Part shown: positions 35,222 through 44,863 of the stretch, piece by piece
Position numbering within the stretch: position 1 is the stretch's first letter
How the letters are laid out: each line of letters starts with the position of its first letter
Assembly (NCBI RefSeq): GCF_963677065.1
Contig: NZ_OY781872.1
Coordinates: 3,053,501-3,117,500 of the forward strand
DNA length: 64,000 bases
Reading direction: 5' to 3'
Source of the DNA: an uncultured Methanoregula sp.
GTDB taxonomy: Archaea > Halobacteriota > Methanomicrobia > Methanomicrobiales > Methanospirillaceae
The notes under the pieces: generated by a model
What the model was told of the DNA's origin: nothing
Database searches by the model: none
Seen by the model: only the letters and a program-made list of their open reading frames with translations
Position numbers and translations under genes: made by a program

Positions 35222-37249
35222 TTACGCCTTCTCGGTCACCACGAGCTTGAGCAGCTCTGCCCCTTCGGTCACCTGGTCGCCGGGCGCGTAGAGCAGCTCC
35301 TGCACCACACCGTCGGCCGGGGCGGCAATGGTGTGTTCCATCTTCATGGCCTCCATCACCGCCAGCGGCTGACCCTTGGTGACGGCATCGCCCGCCTTCA
35401 CGGCAAACGACACCACCTTGCCGGGCATCGGGGCCGTCAGGCGCCCGCCTTCGGCCGCCGCCTCGCCCGCGTGGGCCAGCAGGTCGATGGCGGTGATCTG
35501 CGTGGCGCCCAGCGGGGTGAAGACATGGTCCACCTCGCCCTGGGCATACACGGCAGCGCGCGTGCGCTGGCCTGCGAACTGCAGTTCGATTCCGTTGGGC
35601 TTTGCCTCGAACACCAGCGGCCCGCCCACGGCGGCATCGCCCTCGCCGACTGCCAAATGCAGGCTTCCACCGCGCTCGTAGGTCAGCCAGGCCTTGGCAT
35701 GTTCGCCACCAAACTCGAACTCAAACCGGCGCTGGAGCACACCATGCGAATGGAAACCATCGCGGCGGCTGAATGGGTCCACGCCCTCGCTGGCGCGCTC
35801 GCGCAGCAGGGTCTGGGCCACGGCCGCCGCAGCGGCGAGGGGCAGGCCCACACTTTCCTGGTGGAACAGCACGGCCTGCTCGCGCGGGATGAGGGCGGTG
35901 TCGAGATTGGCCTTGGCGAACGACTCCGTGCGTGCCACACGGCGCAAGAACTGCACATTGGTCGCCAGGCCCACGATGTGGGTCTGCGCCAGCGCTTCGT
36001 CCAGCCGGGCCAGCGCCTGTTCGCGCGTGTCGCCGTGCACGATGAGCTTGGCCACCATGGAGTCGTAGAACGGGCTGATCGCATCGCCCTGGCGCACGCC
36101 GGAATCCACGCGGACCGCACCCCGTTCAAACGTCACGCAATCGGGCAGTCCATACACGTTGAGCGCGCCGGTGGCGGGCAGGAAGTTGTTGTCGGGGTTC
36201 TCGGCGCAGATGCGCGCCTCAATGGCATGGCCATGGATGCGCAGCTCGTCTTGCTGGAGCGGCAAGGGCTCGCCAGACGCCACGCGCAGTTGCCACTCCA
36301 CCAGATCCAGGCCGGTGATGGCCTCGGTCACGGGGTGCTCCACCTGCAGTCGGGTGTTCATCTCCATGAAATAGAACTTCATCTGCTCCGGGGCCTCGTA
36401 GCCACCGGGTTGCTCGACGATGAACTCCACCGTGCCCGCACCCACGTAGTTCACTGCCCGTGCAGCGGCCACTGCGGCCTCGCCCATGCGGGCGCGCAGC
36501 TCGGGCGTCATGCCGGGGGCAGGCGCTTCTTCCAACACCTTCTGGTGGCGGCGCTGCACCGAGCAGTCGCGCTCAAAAAGGTAGACGCAGTTGCCGTGCG
36601 TGTCGCCAAACACCTGAATCTCGATGTGGCGGGGGCGCTGCACGTATTTCTCCACCAGCACCGCATCGTCGCCAAAGCTGTTGATGGCCTCGCGCTTGCA
36701 GGAGTCGAGCGCCGCGGCAAAGTCCTCGGCCTTATCCACCGCGCGCATGCCCTTGCCACCGCCGCCCGCGCTGGCCTTGATGAGCACGGGGTAGCCAATG
36801 CGGTCGGCCTCGCGTTGCAGTAGCGCGGGGTCTTGGTCAGCGTCGTGGTAGCCCGGCACCAGGGGCACCTGGGCCTGCTCCATCAGGCGCTTGGACTCGG
36901 CCTTCAGCCCCATGGCATTGATGGCGCTGGCGGGGGGGCCGATGAAGACCAGGCCGGCATCGGCACAGGCCTGGGCGAATTCTTCGTTCTCGCTCAAGAA
37001 GCCGTAGCCAGGGTGGATGGCCTGCGCGCCCGTGGCCTTGGCGGCTTCGATGATGCGCTCCCAGCGCAGGTAGCTGTCCTTGGGTGCACTACCGCCGATG
37101 TGCACGGCCTCGTCGCAGACGGCCACATGCTTGGCGCTGGCGTCGGCATCGGAGTACACGGCGACGGTCTTTACGCCCAGGCGTTTGGCGGTGGCCGCGA
37201 CACGGCAGGCAATCTCACCGCGGTTTGCAATCAGGATTTTGTTGAACAT
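35222..37249 (-). CDS. Methylcrotonyl-CoA carboxylase alpha subunit (biotin carboxylase and carrier)
   Basis: A 675-residue protein. The biotin carboxylase part starts FNKILIANRGEIACRVAAT, with the ATP-grasp glycine loop ASAGGGGKGMRAV and FMEMNTRLQVEHPVTE. A middle region leads to a C-terminal biotinyl domain with EAMKMEH, the Lys carrying biotin. With the beta subunit it carboxylates 3-methylcrotonyl-CoA in leucine breakdown. It could in principle serve another acyl-CoA, but the surrounding genes (beta subunit, hydratase, lyase) favour methylcrotonyl-CoA. A DUF4126 gene ends 2 bases before its start. Confidence 0.92.
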   Translation of the reverse strand: MFNKILIANRGEIACRVAATAKRLGVKTVAVYSDADASAKHVAVCDEAVHIGGSAPKDSYLRWERIIEAAKATGAQAIHPGYGFLSENEEFAQACADAGLVFIGPPASAINAMGLKAESKRLMEQAQVPLVPGYHDADQDPALLQREADRIGYPVLIKASAGGGGKGMRAVDKAEDFAAALDSCKREAINSFGDDAVLVEKYVQRPRHIEIQVFGDTHGNCVYLFERDCSVQRRHQKVLEEAPAPGMTPELRARMGEAAVAAARAVNYVGAGTVEFIVEQPGGYEAPEQMKFYFMEMNTRLQVEHPVTEAITGLDLVEWQLRVASGEPLPLQQDELRIHGHAIEARICAENPDNNFLPATGALNVYGLPDCVTFERGAVRVDSGVRQGDAISPFYDSMVAKLIVHGDTREQALARLDEALAQTHIVGLATNVQFLRRVARTESFAKANLDTALIPREQAVLFHQESVGLPLAAAAAVAQTLLRERASEGVDPFSRRDGFHSHGVLQRRFEFEFGGEHAKAWLTYERGGSLHLAVGEGDAAVGGPLVFEAKPNGIELQFAGQRTRAAVYAQGEVDHVFTPLGATQITAIDLLAHAGEAAAEGGRLTAPMPGKVVSFAVKAGDAVTKGQPLAVMEAMKMEHTIAAPADGVVQELLYAPGDQVTEGAELLKLVVTEKA

Positions 37250-37251
37250 GT

Positions 37252-37971
37252 TTAGGCCACCTTGGCAGAACCAGAAAAGAAAGAGGAAAGGCGCCGCACC
37301 ACGGCGCGCAAAAACTTGAACAGCACCACCAGCAGCAGCACCGAAACAATCACCATCACCACCAGAGCAATGCCGAAAGCCACAGGGTGCTGCGTCGCCA
37401 GCCACACCACGGCCACCACCAGGCCGTCTTCAAAGAACGACAGCCCCCAGTTGGAAAACGGCTCGGGCGAGGTGTTGACCGCAGCCCGCGTGGTCATCTT
37501 GGTGGCCAGAGCGGTGGCAGAGAGCGAACCACCCAGCAGCCCCGCCACCACCGCCATCGTGGCGTTGTCGGCACCAAACACGCCGTACGCCAATGCGGCC
37601 CCAGCGGGTACACGGATGAAGGCGTGCACCGCATCCCAGGCGCTGTCCACCCAGGGCACCTTGTCGGCAAAAAACTCCACCATCAGCATGCAGCCGCTGA
37701 CCATCAGCACCAGCGGGTGCTGCAACATGGCCAGGCCGGGCGGCAGGGGCATCCAGCCCAGCACGCCCATCATGCCGACCAGAAACACCACGGCATACAA
37801 CCGAAACCCGCTGGCCCAGCCAAGGGCCGCAGCCAGGGCCAGCAGGCTGGGCATGTCGAGCCGCGCAGTGGCCGTTGCCGCCGCATCACCCACGGCCCGC
37901 GCGGTGCCGCCATCGACATGCAGCCCCAGCGTGTGGAGCCACTGCACGATGTTGAACCAGAGGGTGTCCAT
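37252..37971 (-). CDS. DUF4126 family membrane protein
   Basis: A 239-residue protein with about five membrane helices. Gly- and Ala-rich segments such as LALAAALGWASGFRLYAVVF and LLGGSLSATALATKMTTRAAVN fit DUF4126. The function is unknown. It lies inside the methylcrotonyl-CoA carboxylase operon, between the hydratase and the alpha subunit, and is tightly spaced with the latter. The ATG at 37969-37971 begins the homology. Confidence 0.8.
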   Translation of the reverse strand: MDTLWFNIVQWLHTLGLHVDGGTARAVGDAAATATARLDMPSLLALAAALGWASGFRLYAVVFLVGMMGVLGWMPLPPGLAMLQHPLVLMVSGCMLMVEFFADKVPWVDSAWDAVHAFIRVPAGAALAYGVFGADNATMAVVAGLLGGSLSATALATKMTTRAAVNTSPEPFSNWGLSFFEDGLVVAVVWLATQHPVAFGIALVVMVIVSVLLLVVLFKFLRAVVRRLSSFFSGSAKVA

Positions 37972-37987
37972 GGCCTACTGGTACCGG

Positions 37988-38770
37988 TCAGCCCAGCCAG
38001 TTCGGCTTGCGCTTGTTGAGGAAGGACTGCACGCCTTCCTTGCCTTCATCGCTGGCGCGGATGTCGGCAATGCCCTGCACCGTGGCGGCGATCAGGCCCG
38101 CGTTGATCTCCCGCTCGGCCACATCCATCACCAGCTTCTTGCACACGCGCACGGCGTTGGGGCTGGCGCTGTTCAGGGCCTTGAGGAGTTCATCGACCTT
38201 GGCGTCGAGTTGCTCGGCAGCCACCACCTCATGCACGAAGCCGATGCGCAGCGCCTCGGCCGCGCCAAAACGCTCAGCGGTGAGGAAGTAACGGTGCGCA
38301 GCGCGCGCGCCCATGGCGCGGATCACATAAGGGCTGATGGTGGCGGGGATGAGCCCTAACTTCACTTCGCTGAGGCAGAAGCCCGCCGTGTCCACAACCA
38401 CGGCCATGTCGCACGCGGCCACCAGGCCCATGCCGCCGGCGTACACATCGCCCTGCACGCGGGCGATGGTGGGCTTGGGGCATTCATAAATCACGCGCAG
38501 CATCTCGGCCAGCTTGTCCGCGTCGGCGATGTTTTCGTCGCGCGTGTAGTCGGCCATGCGGCGCATCCAGTTGAGGTTGGCACCGGCGCAAAAGGCCGGG
38601 CCTTCCGCCGCCAGCACCACGGCGCGCACATCGGCGCGCCCGCCCACATCGGTGAAGGCGGCGGTGATCTCGGCAATGACCTCGTCGCTGAACGCGTTGC
38701 GGATCTCCGGCTGCGTGAGCGTGATGCGCGCCACAGCGCCGGTTTGGGTGATGAACAGGTTCTGGCTCAT
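37988..38770 (-). CDS. Enoyl-CoA hydratase, probable methylglutaconyl-CoA hydratase
   Basis: A 260-residue crotonase-fold protein. The oxyanion stretches are AFCAGANLNWMRRM and QGDVYAGGMGLVAACD, and SEVKLGLIPATISPYV follows as usual. In this operon the likely job is hydration of 3-methylglutaconyl-CoA to HMG-CoA, between the carboxylase and the lyase. The start at 38770 overlaps the DinB stop by 4 bases; a longer frame lies inside that gene. General enoyl-CoA hydratase activity remains possible. Confidence 0.9.
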   Translation of the reverse strand: MSQNLFITQTGAVARITLTQPEIRNAFSDEVIAEITAAFTDVGGRADVRAVVLAAEGPAFCAGANLNWMRRMADYTRDENIADADKLAEMLRVIYECPKPTIARVQGDVYAGGMGLVAACDMAVVVDTAGFCLSEVKLGLIPATISPYVIRAMGARAAHRYFLTAERFGAAEALRIGFVHEVVAAEQLDAKVDELLKALNSASPNAVRVCKKLVMDVAEREINAGLIAATVQGIADIRASDEGKEGVQSFLNKRKPNWLG

Positions 38771-39276
38771 GGCTTGGATGGGTTTTGCAAAAAGTAGACG
38801 AGGTCCAGCTCCGGGCAGGGCTGGCCCAGCGCGGTCAATGCGGCGGTGATCTGGCCCCGGTGGTGCGTGCCGTGGTTGAACACATGCGCCAGCGTGGCGG
38901 CAAAAGGCAGCGATGCCGCCGTGCCGCGCATGGTGGTGTAGTCGAGCGTTCCATTCCAACGGTCTTGGGCAAAAAATCCGATCAGCGGCAACCAGCGGGC
39001 CGCGCCCTCGCGCAAGCGAGCATCCAGCTGCGCCCGGTCAGGCTCCAGTCCGGCGTCCAGCGCCACCTTGGGCGAGATGCCCTCGGCAAACCGCACAAAC
39101 CACAGGTGGTGCTCGCCCACCAGCAGGTGGTTGAGCGTGCCGTGGATGCTTTTGAAAAACAGGCCCACATCGCGCCGGTAGTCATCCTCCGGCAGCGCCC
39201 GCACGGCATCCAGAAGGCGCGCAGTGGCCCACACGTTGTAGCGCGCAAGTTGGGTGAAGTGAGCAACAGCGTCCAT
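38767..39276 (-). CDS. DinB family protein
   Basis: A 169-residue four-helix protein. The metal-binding His residues appear in LNHLLVGEHHLWF and HVFNHGTHHRGQI, the usual DinB pattern. Family members are metal-dependent transferases or thiol-related enzymes of mostly unknown role. It sits between the two carboxylase genes, overlapping the hydratase by ATGA and following the beta subunit by 17 bases, so it is carried along in the leucine operon without a known part in it. Confidence 0.9.
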   Translation of the reverse strand: MDAVAHFTQLARYNVWATARLLDAVRALPEDDYRRDVGLFFKSIHGTLNHLLVGEHHLWFVRFAEGISPKVALDAGLEPDRAQLDARLREGAARWLPLIGFFAQDRWNGTLDYTTMRGTAASLPFAATLAHVFNHGTHHRGQITAALTALGQPCPELDLVYFLQNPSKP

Positions 39277-39293
39277 GGCAGCTCCCGGCGGGG

Positions 39294-40901
39294 TTACATG
39301 CGGAACAGGCCGAACCTGGTGTCTTCGATGGGCGCGTTGCGCGTAGCCGACAGGCCCAGCGCCAGCACGCGGCGGGTGTCGGCAGGGTCGATCACGCCGT
39401 CGTCCCACAGGCGCGCGGTGGCGTAGTAAGGGTGGCCCTGGTCTTCATACTGGCGGCGGATGGGGGCCTTGAAGGCTTCTTCTTCCTCCATGCTCCACTG
39501 GCCGCCTTTGCCCTCGATGCCATCGCGCTTGACAGTGGCGAGCACGCCAGCCGCCTGCTCGCCACCCATGACGCTGATCCGCGCGTTGGGCCACATCCAC
39601 AGGAAGCGGGGCGAGTACGCGCGACCGCACATGCCGTAGTTGCCCGCGCCAAAGCTGCCACCGATGATGATGGTGAACTTGGGCACGTTGGCCGTGGCCA
39701 CGGCCGTGACCATCTTGGCGCCGTTGCGCGCGATGCCTTCGTTCTCGTACTTGCGGCCCACCATGAAGCCGGTGATGTTCTGCAGGAACACCAGCGGGAT
39801 CTTGCGCTGGCAGCACAGCTCGATGAAGTGCGCGCCCTTGAGGGCCGACTCGCTGAACAGAATGCCGTTGTTGGCGATGATGCCCACCGCCATGCCTTCG
39901 ATCCGCGCAAAGCCCGTGACCAGCGTGGTGCCGTAGCGCGCCTTGAACTCGTCGAACTCGCTGCCGTCCACGATGCGCGCAATGATCTCGCGCACATCAA
40001 AGGGCTTGCGCGTGTCCACGGGGATCACGCCGTAGAGTTCTTCTGCTGCGAATTTAGGAGCTTCCGGGGCATGATCTGCGGGCGCCTGCGGCTTGTTCTT
40101 ATTCAAATTCCGCACTGCATTGCGTGCCAACTGCAGCGCATGCATGTCGTTCTGCGCCAGGTGGTCGGCCACGCCCGACAGGCGCGTGTGCACGTCGCCG
40201 CCGCCCAGGTCTTCGGCCGTCACCACCTCGCCCGTGGCGGCCTTCACCAGCGGTGGGCCGCCCAAAAAGATCGTGCCCTGGTTCTTCACGATGATGGACT
40301 CATCGCTCATCGCGGGCACATAGGCGCCGCCCGCCGTACAGGACCCCATCACCACGGCGATCTGCGAGATACCCATGGCGCTCATGTTGGCCTGGTTGAA
40401 GAAGATGCGGCCAAAGTGGTCGCGGTCAGGAAAGACCTCGTCCTGGTTCGGCAGGTTGGCACCGCCCGAGTCCACCAGGTAGATGCAGGGCAGGTGGTTC
40501 TGCTGCGCCACTTCCTGCGCACGCAGGTGCTTCTTGACGGTGAGCGGGTAGTAGGTGCCACCCTTCACCGTGGCGTCGTTGCACACGATCATGCAGTCCA
40601 CGTCGCTCACGCGGCCGATGCCGGAGATGAGCCCCGAGCAAGGCGCATCGTTGTTGTACATGTTCAGCGCGGCCAGGGGCGCCAACTCCAGGAACGGCGT
40701 GCCCGGGTCCAGCAGCATCTGCACGCGCTCACGCGGCAGCAGCTTGCCGCGGGCCACATGCTTGGCGCGGGCCGCCTCGCCCCCGCCCTGGGCCACCTTG
40801 TCGAGCTGGGCGCGCAGGTCGTCCACCAGCGTGCGCATGGCGGCGGCATTGGCCAGAAAATCCGCCGAGCGGGCGTTGAGTTGGGTGTCGAGAATGGTCA
40901 T
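39294..40901 (-). CDS. Methylcrotonyl-CoA carboxylase beta subunit (carboxyltransferase)
   Basis: A 535-residue carboxyltransferase. [15 protein letters not shown] near the N-terminus, [13 protein letters not shown] and [17 protein letters not shown] in the middle and [18 protein letters not shown] later are all typical of MCC beta. It transfers the carboxyl group from biotin to 3-methylcrotonyl-CoA. The ATG at 40901 begins [12 protein letters not shown]; a start 18 bases upstream is possible. It follows the synthetase gene by 14 bases. Confidence 0.95.
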   Translation of the reverse strand: MTILDTQLNARSADFLANAAAMRTLVDDLRAQLDKVAQGGGEAARAKHVARGKLLPRERVQMLLDPGTPFLELAPLAALNMYNNDAPCSGLISGIGRVSDVDCMIVCNDATVKGGTYYPLTVKKHLRAQEVAQQNHLPCIYLVDSGGANLPNQDEVFPDRDHFGRIFFNQANMSAMGISQIAVVMGSCTAGGAYVPAMSDESIIVKNQGTIFLGGPPLVKAATGEVVTAEDLGGGDVHTRLSGVADHLAQNDMHALQLARNAVRNLNKNKPQAPADHAPEAPKFAAEELYGVIPVDTRKPFDVREIIARIVDGSEFDEFKARYGTTLVTGFARIEGMAVGIIANNGILFSESALKGAHFIELCCQRKIPLVFLQNITGFMVGRKYENEGIARNGAKMVTAVATANVPKFTIIIGGSFGAGNYGMCGRAYSPRFLWMWPNARISVMGGEQAAGVLATVKRDGIEGKGGQWSMEEEEAFKAPIRRQYEDQGHPYYATARLWDDGVIDPADTRRVLALGLSATRNAPIEDTRFGLFRM

Positions 40902-40915
40902 AGGGTGCGGCTCTT

Positions 40916-42646
40916 TCAAGCGGTTTTCTGTTCTTCCAGACCCAGCTGGTCCTTCATCTCATCGCGGATCTTGAACTTCTGGATCTTGCCCGTCACCGTC
41001 ATGGGAAAGCTGGTGACAAAGCGGATGTAGCGCGGCACCTTGTAGTGCGCAATCTGGCCCTTGCAGAAGGCACGGATGTCGTCCTCGGTGGGCTTGGTGC
41101 CGGGCTTGGCGATGATCCAGGCGCAGAGTTCTTCGCCGTACTTCTGGTCGGGCACGCCCACCACCTGCACGTCCTGCACCTGGGGGTGGCGGTACAAGAA
41201 TTCCTCGATCTCGCGCGGGTAGATGTTCTCACCGCCACGGATCACCATGTCCTTGATGCGGCCGACGATGTTCACATAGCCCTCGGCGTCCATGGTGGCC
41301 AGGTCGCCGGTGTGCATCCAGCCACCTTCATCAATCGCCTCGCGGGTCTTGGCTTCGTCGCCCCAGTAGCCGTGCATCACCGAATAGCCCTTGGTGCAGA
41401 ACTCGCCGCGCTGGCCGATGGGAACGATGGCGCCGGTGTCCGGGTCCACGATCTTCACCTCCAGGTGCGGCTGCACTTGGCCCACGGTCGATACGCGCTT
41501 CTCCTGCGGCGTTTCGGTGCTGCTCTGGCAGCTCACAGGGCTGGTTTCGGTCATGCCGTAGGCAATGGTGATCTCGCGCAGGTTCATCTGCTCCACCACG
41601 CGCTTCATGACCTCGGTGGGGCACGGCGAGCCCGCCATGATGCCGGTGCGCAGCGTGCTGAGGTTGAACTCGGCAAAACGCGGGTGGTCCAGCTCGGCGA
41701 TGAACATGGTGGGCACGCCATGCAGACCCGTGCATTTTTCGTCCTGCACCGTCTGCAGCACCGTGAGGGGGTCGAACCCGTCGTTGGGGTACACGATGGT
41801 GGAGCCGTGCGTGAAGCAGGCCAGGTTGCCCAGCACCATGCCAAAGCAGTGGTACAGCGGCACGGGGATGCACAGGCGGTCTTCGGGCGTGAGCTTCATG
41901 CACTCGCCAATGAAGAACCCATTGTTCAGAATGTTGCGGTGCGTGAGCGTGGCCCCCTTGGGGAAGCCGGTGGTGCCGCTGGTGAACTGGATGTTGATGG
42001 GGTCGGTGGCCTGGAGCGTGCCGGCCACCTGGTCCAGGCGCGGGTCGGCGGCATTGCCGCGCGCGATCAGGTCGCTAAAGCGCAACAGGCCCGGCTCTTC
42101 GCCACCCACGCCAGACTCGTCGATCCAGACGACGGTATGCAGGTGGGGCAACTGCTGTGCCTCCAGCTCACCGGGCGTGCTATGCACCCACTCGGGCGCC
42201 AGTTCGCGCAGCATGCCCAGGTAGTCGCTGGTCTTGAAGCGCGCCATGGTCACCAGCAGCTTGCAGCCCACCTTGTTCAGCGCGTATTCGACTTCAGATG
42301 TGCGGTAGGCAGGGTTGATGTTGACCAGCACCAGGCCCACCTGCGCGGTGGCCAGCTGCATCAGTACCCATTCGGCGTTGTTGTGCGACCAGATGCCCAC
42401 GCGGTCACCCGGCTCCAGCCCCTGCGCCAGCAGCGCGCTGGCCAGGCGGCGCGCCTCGGTCTGCAGCTGGGCATAGGTGTAGCGGCGGCCCTGATGCACG
42501 CTCACCAGTGCCTCGCGCTCGGGCTGGCGGGCCACCATGTCGGCAAAAAAGGCGCCGATGGTCTGCTCGATCAGGGGAACGTCGGTAGCGCCACGGGCGT
42601 AGCTGTCCACCAGCGGTACGAAGTTTGTTGCGGCTGCACTCGTCAT
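40916..42646 (-). CDS. AMP-binding acyl-CoA synthetase
   Basis: A 576-residue adenylate-forming enzyme. The P-loop is [18 protein letters not shown], then [22 protein letters not shown] and the C-terminal catalytic Lys in [15 protein letters not shown]. It activates a carboxylic acid with ATP and CoA. As first gene of the methylcrotonyl-CoA carboxylase operon it may activate isovalerate or other short to medium chain acids. GAGGAGA lies before the ATG at 42646. A divergent AraC-type regulator faces it. Confidence 0.93.
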   Translation of the reverse strand: MTSAAATNFVPLVDSYARGATDVPLIEQTIGAFFADMVARQPEREALVSVHQGRRYTYAQLQTEARRLASALLAQGLEPGDRVGIWSHNNAEWVLMQLATAQVGLVLVNINPAYRTSEVEYALNKVGCKLLVTMARFKTSDYLGMLRELAPEWVHSTPGELEAQQLPHLHTVVWIDESGVGGEEPGLLRFSDLIARGNAADPRLDQVAGTLQATDPINIQFTSGTTGFPKGATLTHRNILNNGFFIGECMKLTPEDRLCIPVPLYHCFGMVLGNLACFTHGSTIVYPNDGFDPLTVLQTVQDEKCTGLHGVPTMFIAELDHPRFAEFNLSTLRTGIMAGSPCPTEVMKRVVEQMNLREITIAYGMTETSPVSCQSSTETPQEKRVSTVGQVQPHLEVKIVDPDTGAIVPIGQRGEFCTKGYSVMHGYWGDEAKTREAIDEGGWMHTGDLATMDAEGYVNIVGRIKDMVIRGGENIYPREIEEFLYRHPQVQDVQVVGVPDQKYGEELCAWIIAKPGTKPTEDDIRAFCKGQIAHYKVPRYIRFVTSFPMTVTGKIQKFKIRDEMKDQLGLEEQKTA

Positions 42647-42744
42647 GGTGTGTCTCCTCTGTCATCCGGCCCTGCACGCATGGCGGGCGATTCGCAAGCA
42701 TAGAAGCGCCGGGCCCGGCCGGGTTGCCACAATGGTTGCAAATC

Positions 42745-42760
42745 GTGCCACGGCTGGCAC
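42745..42760. promoter_or_regulatory. Inverted repeat between acyl-CoA synthetase and AraC-type regulator
   Basis: GTGCCA-CGGC-TGGCAC, 6-base arms with a 4-base centre, lies in the divergent promoter gap; TTGCCAC and GTTGCAA nearby look like partial copies of the same half site. It may be a regulator site for the synthetase operon. If it is a site outside coding DNA, the AraC-type gene should begin at the GTG at 42771 and not at the ATG at 42732. Confidence 0.35.
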
Positions 42761-42770
42761 ACTCTGCAGC

Positions 42771-43841
42771 GTGAAACCGACCGCCCGCCCCACCGACCGC
42801 CTGCCCCCGCCCACCACAGCGCCCGCCGCCACGCCCATCGCCTTTGTGCGCGCCATTGTTCTGGCCTACGAACGGCGCGGCCTGAGCCCTGAGCGCGCGC
42901 TGGCCCAGGCACAGATTGCGCCGCAGCTGCTGCAGGACGACGGCGCCCGCATCACCGCCTGGCAGATGGAGCGGATCTCTGACGCCGCCATGCAAGAGCT
43001 GGACGACGAAGCCCTGGGCTGGTTCAGCCGCCGCCTGCCCTGGGGCAGCTACGGCATGCTGGCGCGCGCCTCCATCAGCTCGCCCACGCTGCAGATGGCC
43101 CTGGCCCGCTGGTGCCGCCACCACGGCCTGCTGGCGGACGACATTGCCCTGCACCTCACCACCGCAGGCGACACCGCCACCCTGGCCATCACCGAGGCCC
43201 GCGACCTGGGCGCGCTGCGCGAGTTCTGCCTGGTATCGGTGCTGCGCAATGCGCACGGGCTGGCCTGCTGGCTGGTGGACTCACGCATCCCGTTGATTGC
43301 AGCCGAATTCGCGTTTGACCCGCCGCCCCACGCCGATGCCTATGCCGTGCTGTTCCGGGGCCCCGTCACCTTCAACGCACTACGCACTGCCCTGCACTTT
43401 GACGCCCGCTACCTGCACCTGCCCCTGCGCCGCGACGAACAGGCCCTGCGCCAGATGCTGCAACACGCCCTGCCCCTGACGGTGCTGCACTACCGCCGCG
43501 ACCGCTTGCTGGTGCAGCGCGTGCGCCAGCTGCTGGCCGCGCCCCTGCCGGGGCAACCCGCCCACGCCCTGCCCCAGCACAGCGCCGAATCCCTGGCCGC
43601 ACTGCTGCATGTATCGCCGCGCACGCTGCACCGGCAACTGAAGGAAGAAGGCGCCACGCTGCAGGGGCTGAAGGATGACGTGCGTCGCACCCGCGCGGTG
43701 GAGCTTCTGCACCGCACGCAGCGGCCCATCAAGCAGGTGGCGGAGGCGGCAGGGTTTGAGAACGAGAAGAGTTTTATTCGGGCGTTTCGGGGGTGGACAG
43801 GGCAGTCGCCGGCGGAGTTTCGGAGAGGGGTGAGAATGTAG
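42771..43841 (+). CDS. AraC-family transcriptional regulator
   Basis: About 356 residues from a GTG at 42771; an in-frame ATG at 42732 is the alternative. The first 200 residues form an Arabinose_bd-type sensing domain (AYERRGLSPERALAQAQIAP). The C-terminal 100 residues are the paired helix-turn-helix domain (SLAALLHVSPRTLHRQLKEE, QVAEAAGFENEKSFIRAFRG). Proteins of this type often control fatty acid or amino acid catabolic genes. It is divergent from the synthetase-carboxylase operon and probably controls it. Confidence 0.9.
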   Translation: MKPTARPTDRLPPPTTAPAATPIAFVRAIVLAYERRGLSPERALAQAQIAPQLLQDDGARITAWQMERISDAAMQELDDEALGWFSRRLPWGSYGMLARASISSPTLQMALARWCRHHGLLADDIALHLTTAGDTATLAITEARDLGALREFCLVSVLRNAHGLACWLVDSRIPLIAAEFAFDPPPHADAYAVLFRGPVTFNALRTALHFDARYLHLPLRRDEQALRQMLQHALPLTVLHYRRDRLLVQRVRQLLAAPLPGQPAHALPQHSAESLAALLHVSPRTLHRQLKEEGATLQGLKDDVRRTRAVELLHRTQRPIKQVAEAAGFENEKSFIRAFRGWTGQSPAEFRRGVRM

Positions 43842-43967
43842 CGAAAAAGTCAAATAGTCTCGGGACACCGATTTTTGACCTCCGCTCCAAGACCGACCGG
43901 CATACTCCCGGCGCAAGAGCAGCAGACGCACGAAGTAGCTAGGCACATTTGACTAGAGGAACCATGT

Positions 43968-44798
43968 ATGGCGATGTCATGGCGAGAAGCAATCGAACGA
44001 GTTCTTCAGGAGGAAGCGCGAGCGCTTCACTACTCAGAGATTTCTGAGCTAATTCTTTCGAAGGGGTACTACAAAACGGAAGGCGCGACTCCCGACGCGA
44101 CCGTAAACGCGCAGATAACAAGCTCCATCAAACACGAAGGCGAAAAGTCACCCTTTCTGAAGGTGAGTCGAGGCACGTTTGCACTGCGGAGCGCTGCCCC
44201 GCAGGTTCAACCAGCTAGCGAGCCCGCGGTTACCCTCCCGCCGCCGACGCCGCTGGTTCTAAAAGAAGCTCAAACGGCAACGGTTGAGGAGAACTCAGAC
44301 GAGTCGGTCATACGTTGCCTAGGCATGTACTGGCAGCGGGATCTAGTTGTTTGGAAGAATGCCCCCCGAGTATTTGGAAAGCAGCAGGCTTCGTCTAAGC
44401 CAGTGGATTTCGGCGATCAGCGCGGCATTTATATTCTTTACGACCACCACACCGTCGTATACGTCGGGCGTTCTGTAGATCGCCCCATGGGCAAACGCCT
44501 CTATGAGCACACCATTGATCGGCTAGGTAGTCGCTGGAATCGCTTCTCCTGGTTTGGCCTGCTTGATGTAACCGACGACGGAAAGCTGGAAGAAATTCCG
44601 ATTCAAGTAACGCTCCCCTCATTGATCGCTACGCTCGAAGCGCTTTTGATCGAGGCACTTGAGCCCCCCCAGAATCGAAAAAGAGGAGACGATTTTTCGG
44701 TGATGGAATACATCCAAGACATAGACCCGGAAATCAAAGAGCGCGAGCTACAGAACACATTGCGAGCAATCGAGCAGAAGCTCCGAGGGCAAAGCTGA
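43968..44798 (+). CDS. HARE-HTH and GIY-YIG nuclease domain protein
   Basis: A 276-residue protein. Residues about 1-75 look like a HARE-HTH/winged helix domain (MSWREAIERVLQEEARALHY, VNAQITSSIKHEGEKSPFLK), which occurs fused to restriction nucleases. After a linker, a GIY-YIG-like core begins near residue 150: RGIYILYDHHTVVYVGRS, then KRLYEHTIDRLGSRW with the Arg and His, and LLIEALEPPQNRK with the Glu and Asn. It could cut DNA, perhaps as a modification-sensing or defence nuclease. Base composition is visibly lower in GC than its neighbours, suggesting transfer. AGAGGA precedes the ATG. No partner gene is adjacent. Confidence 0.75.
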   Translation: MAMSWREAIERVLQEEARALHYSEISELILSKGYYKTEGATPDATVNAQITSSIKHEGEKSPFLKVSRGTFALRSAAPQVQPASEPAVTLPPPTPLVLKEAQTATVEENSDESVIRCLGMYWQRDLVVWKNAPRVFGKQQASSKPVDFGDQRGIYILYDHHTVVYVGRSVDRPMGKRLYEHTIDRLGSRWNRFSWFGLLDVTDDGKLEEIPIQVTLPSLIATLEALLIEALEPPQNRKRGDDFSVMEYIQDIDPEIKERELQNTLRAIEQKLRGQS

Positions 44799-44863
44799 GG
44801 TTCAATCGCGCCTGACTCCCCTTGCGCGAGTCGATTGCGGAATGATCTCCTCCTTTCACTTCC

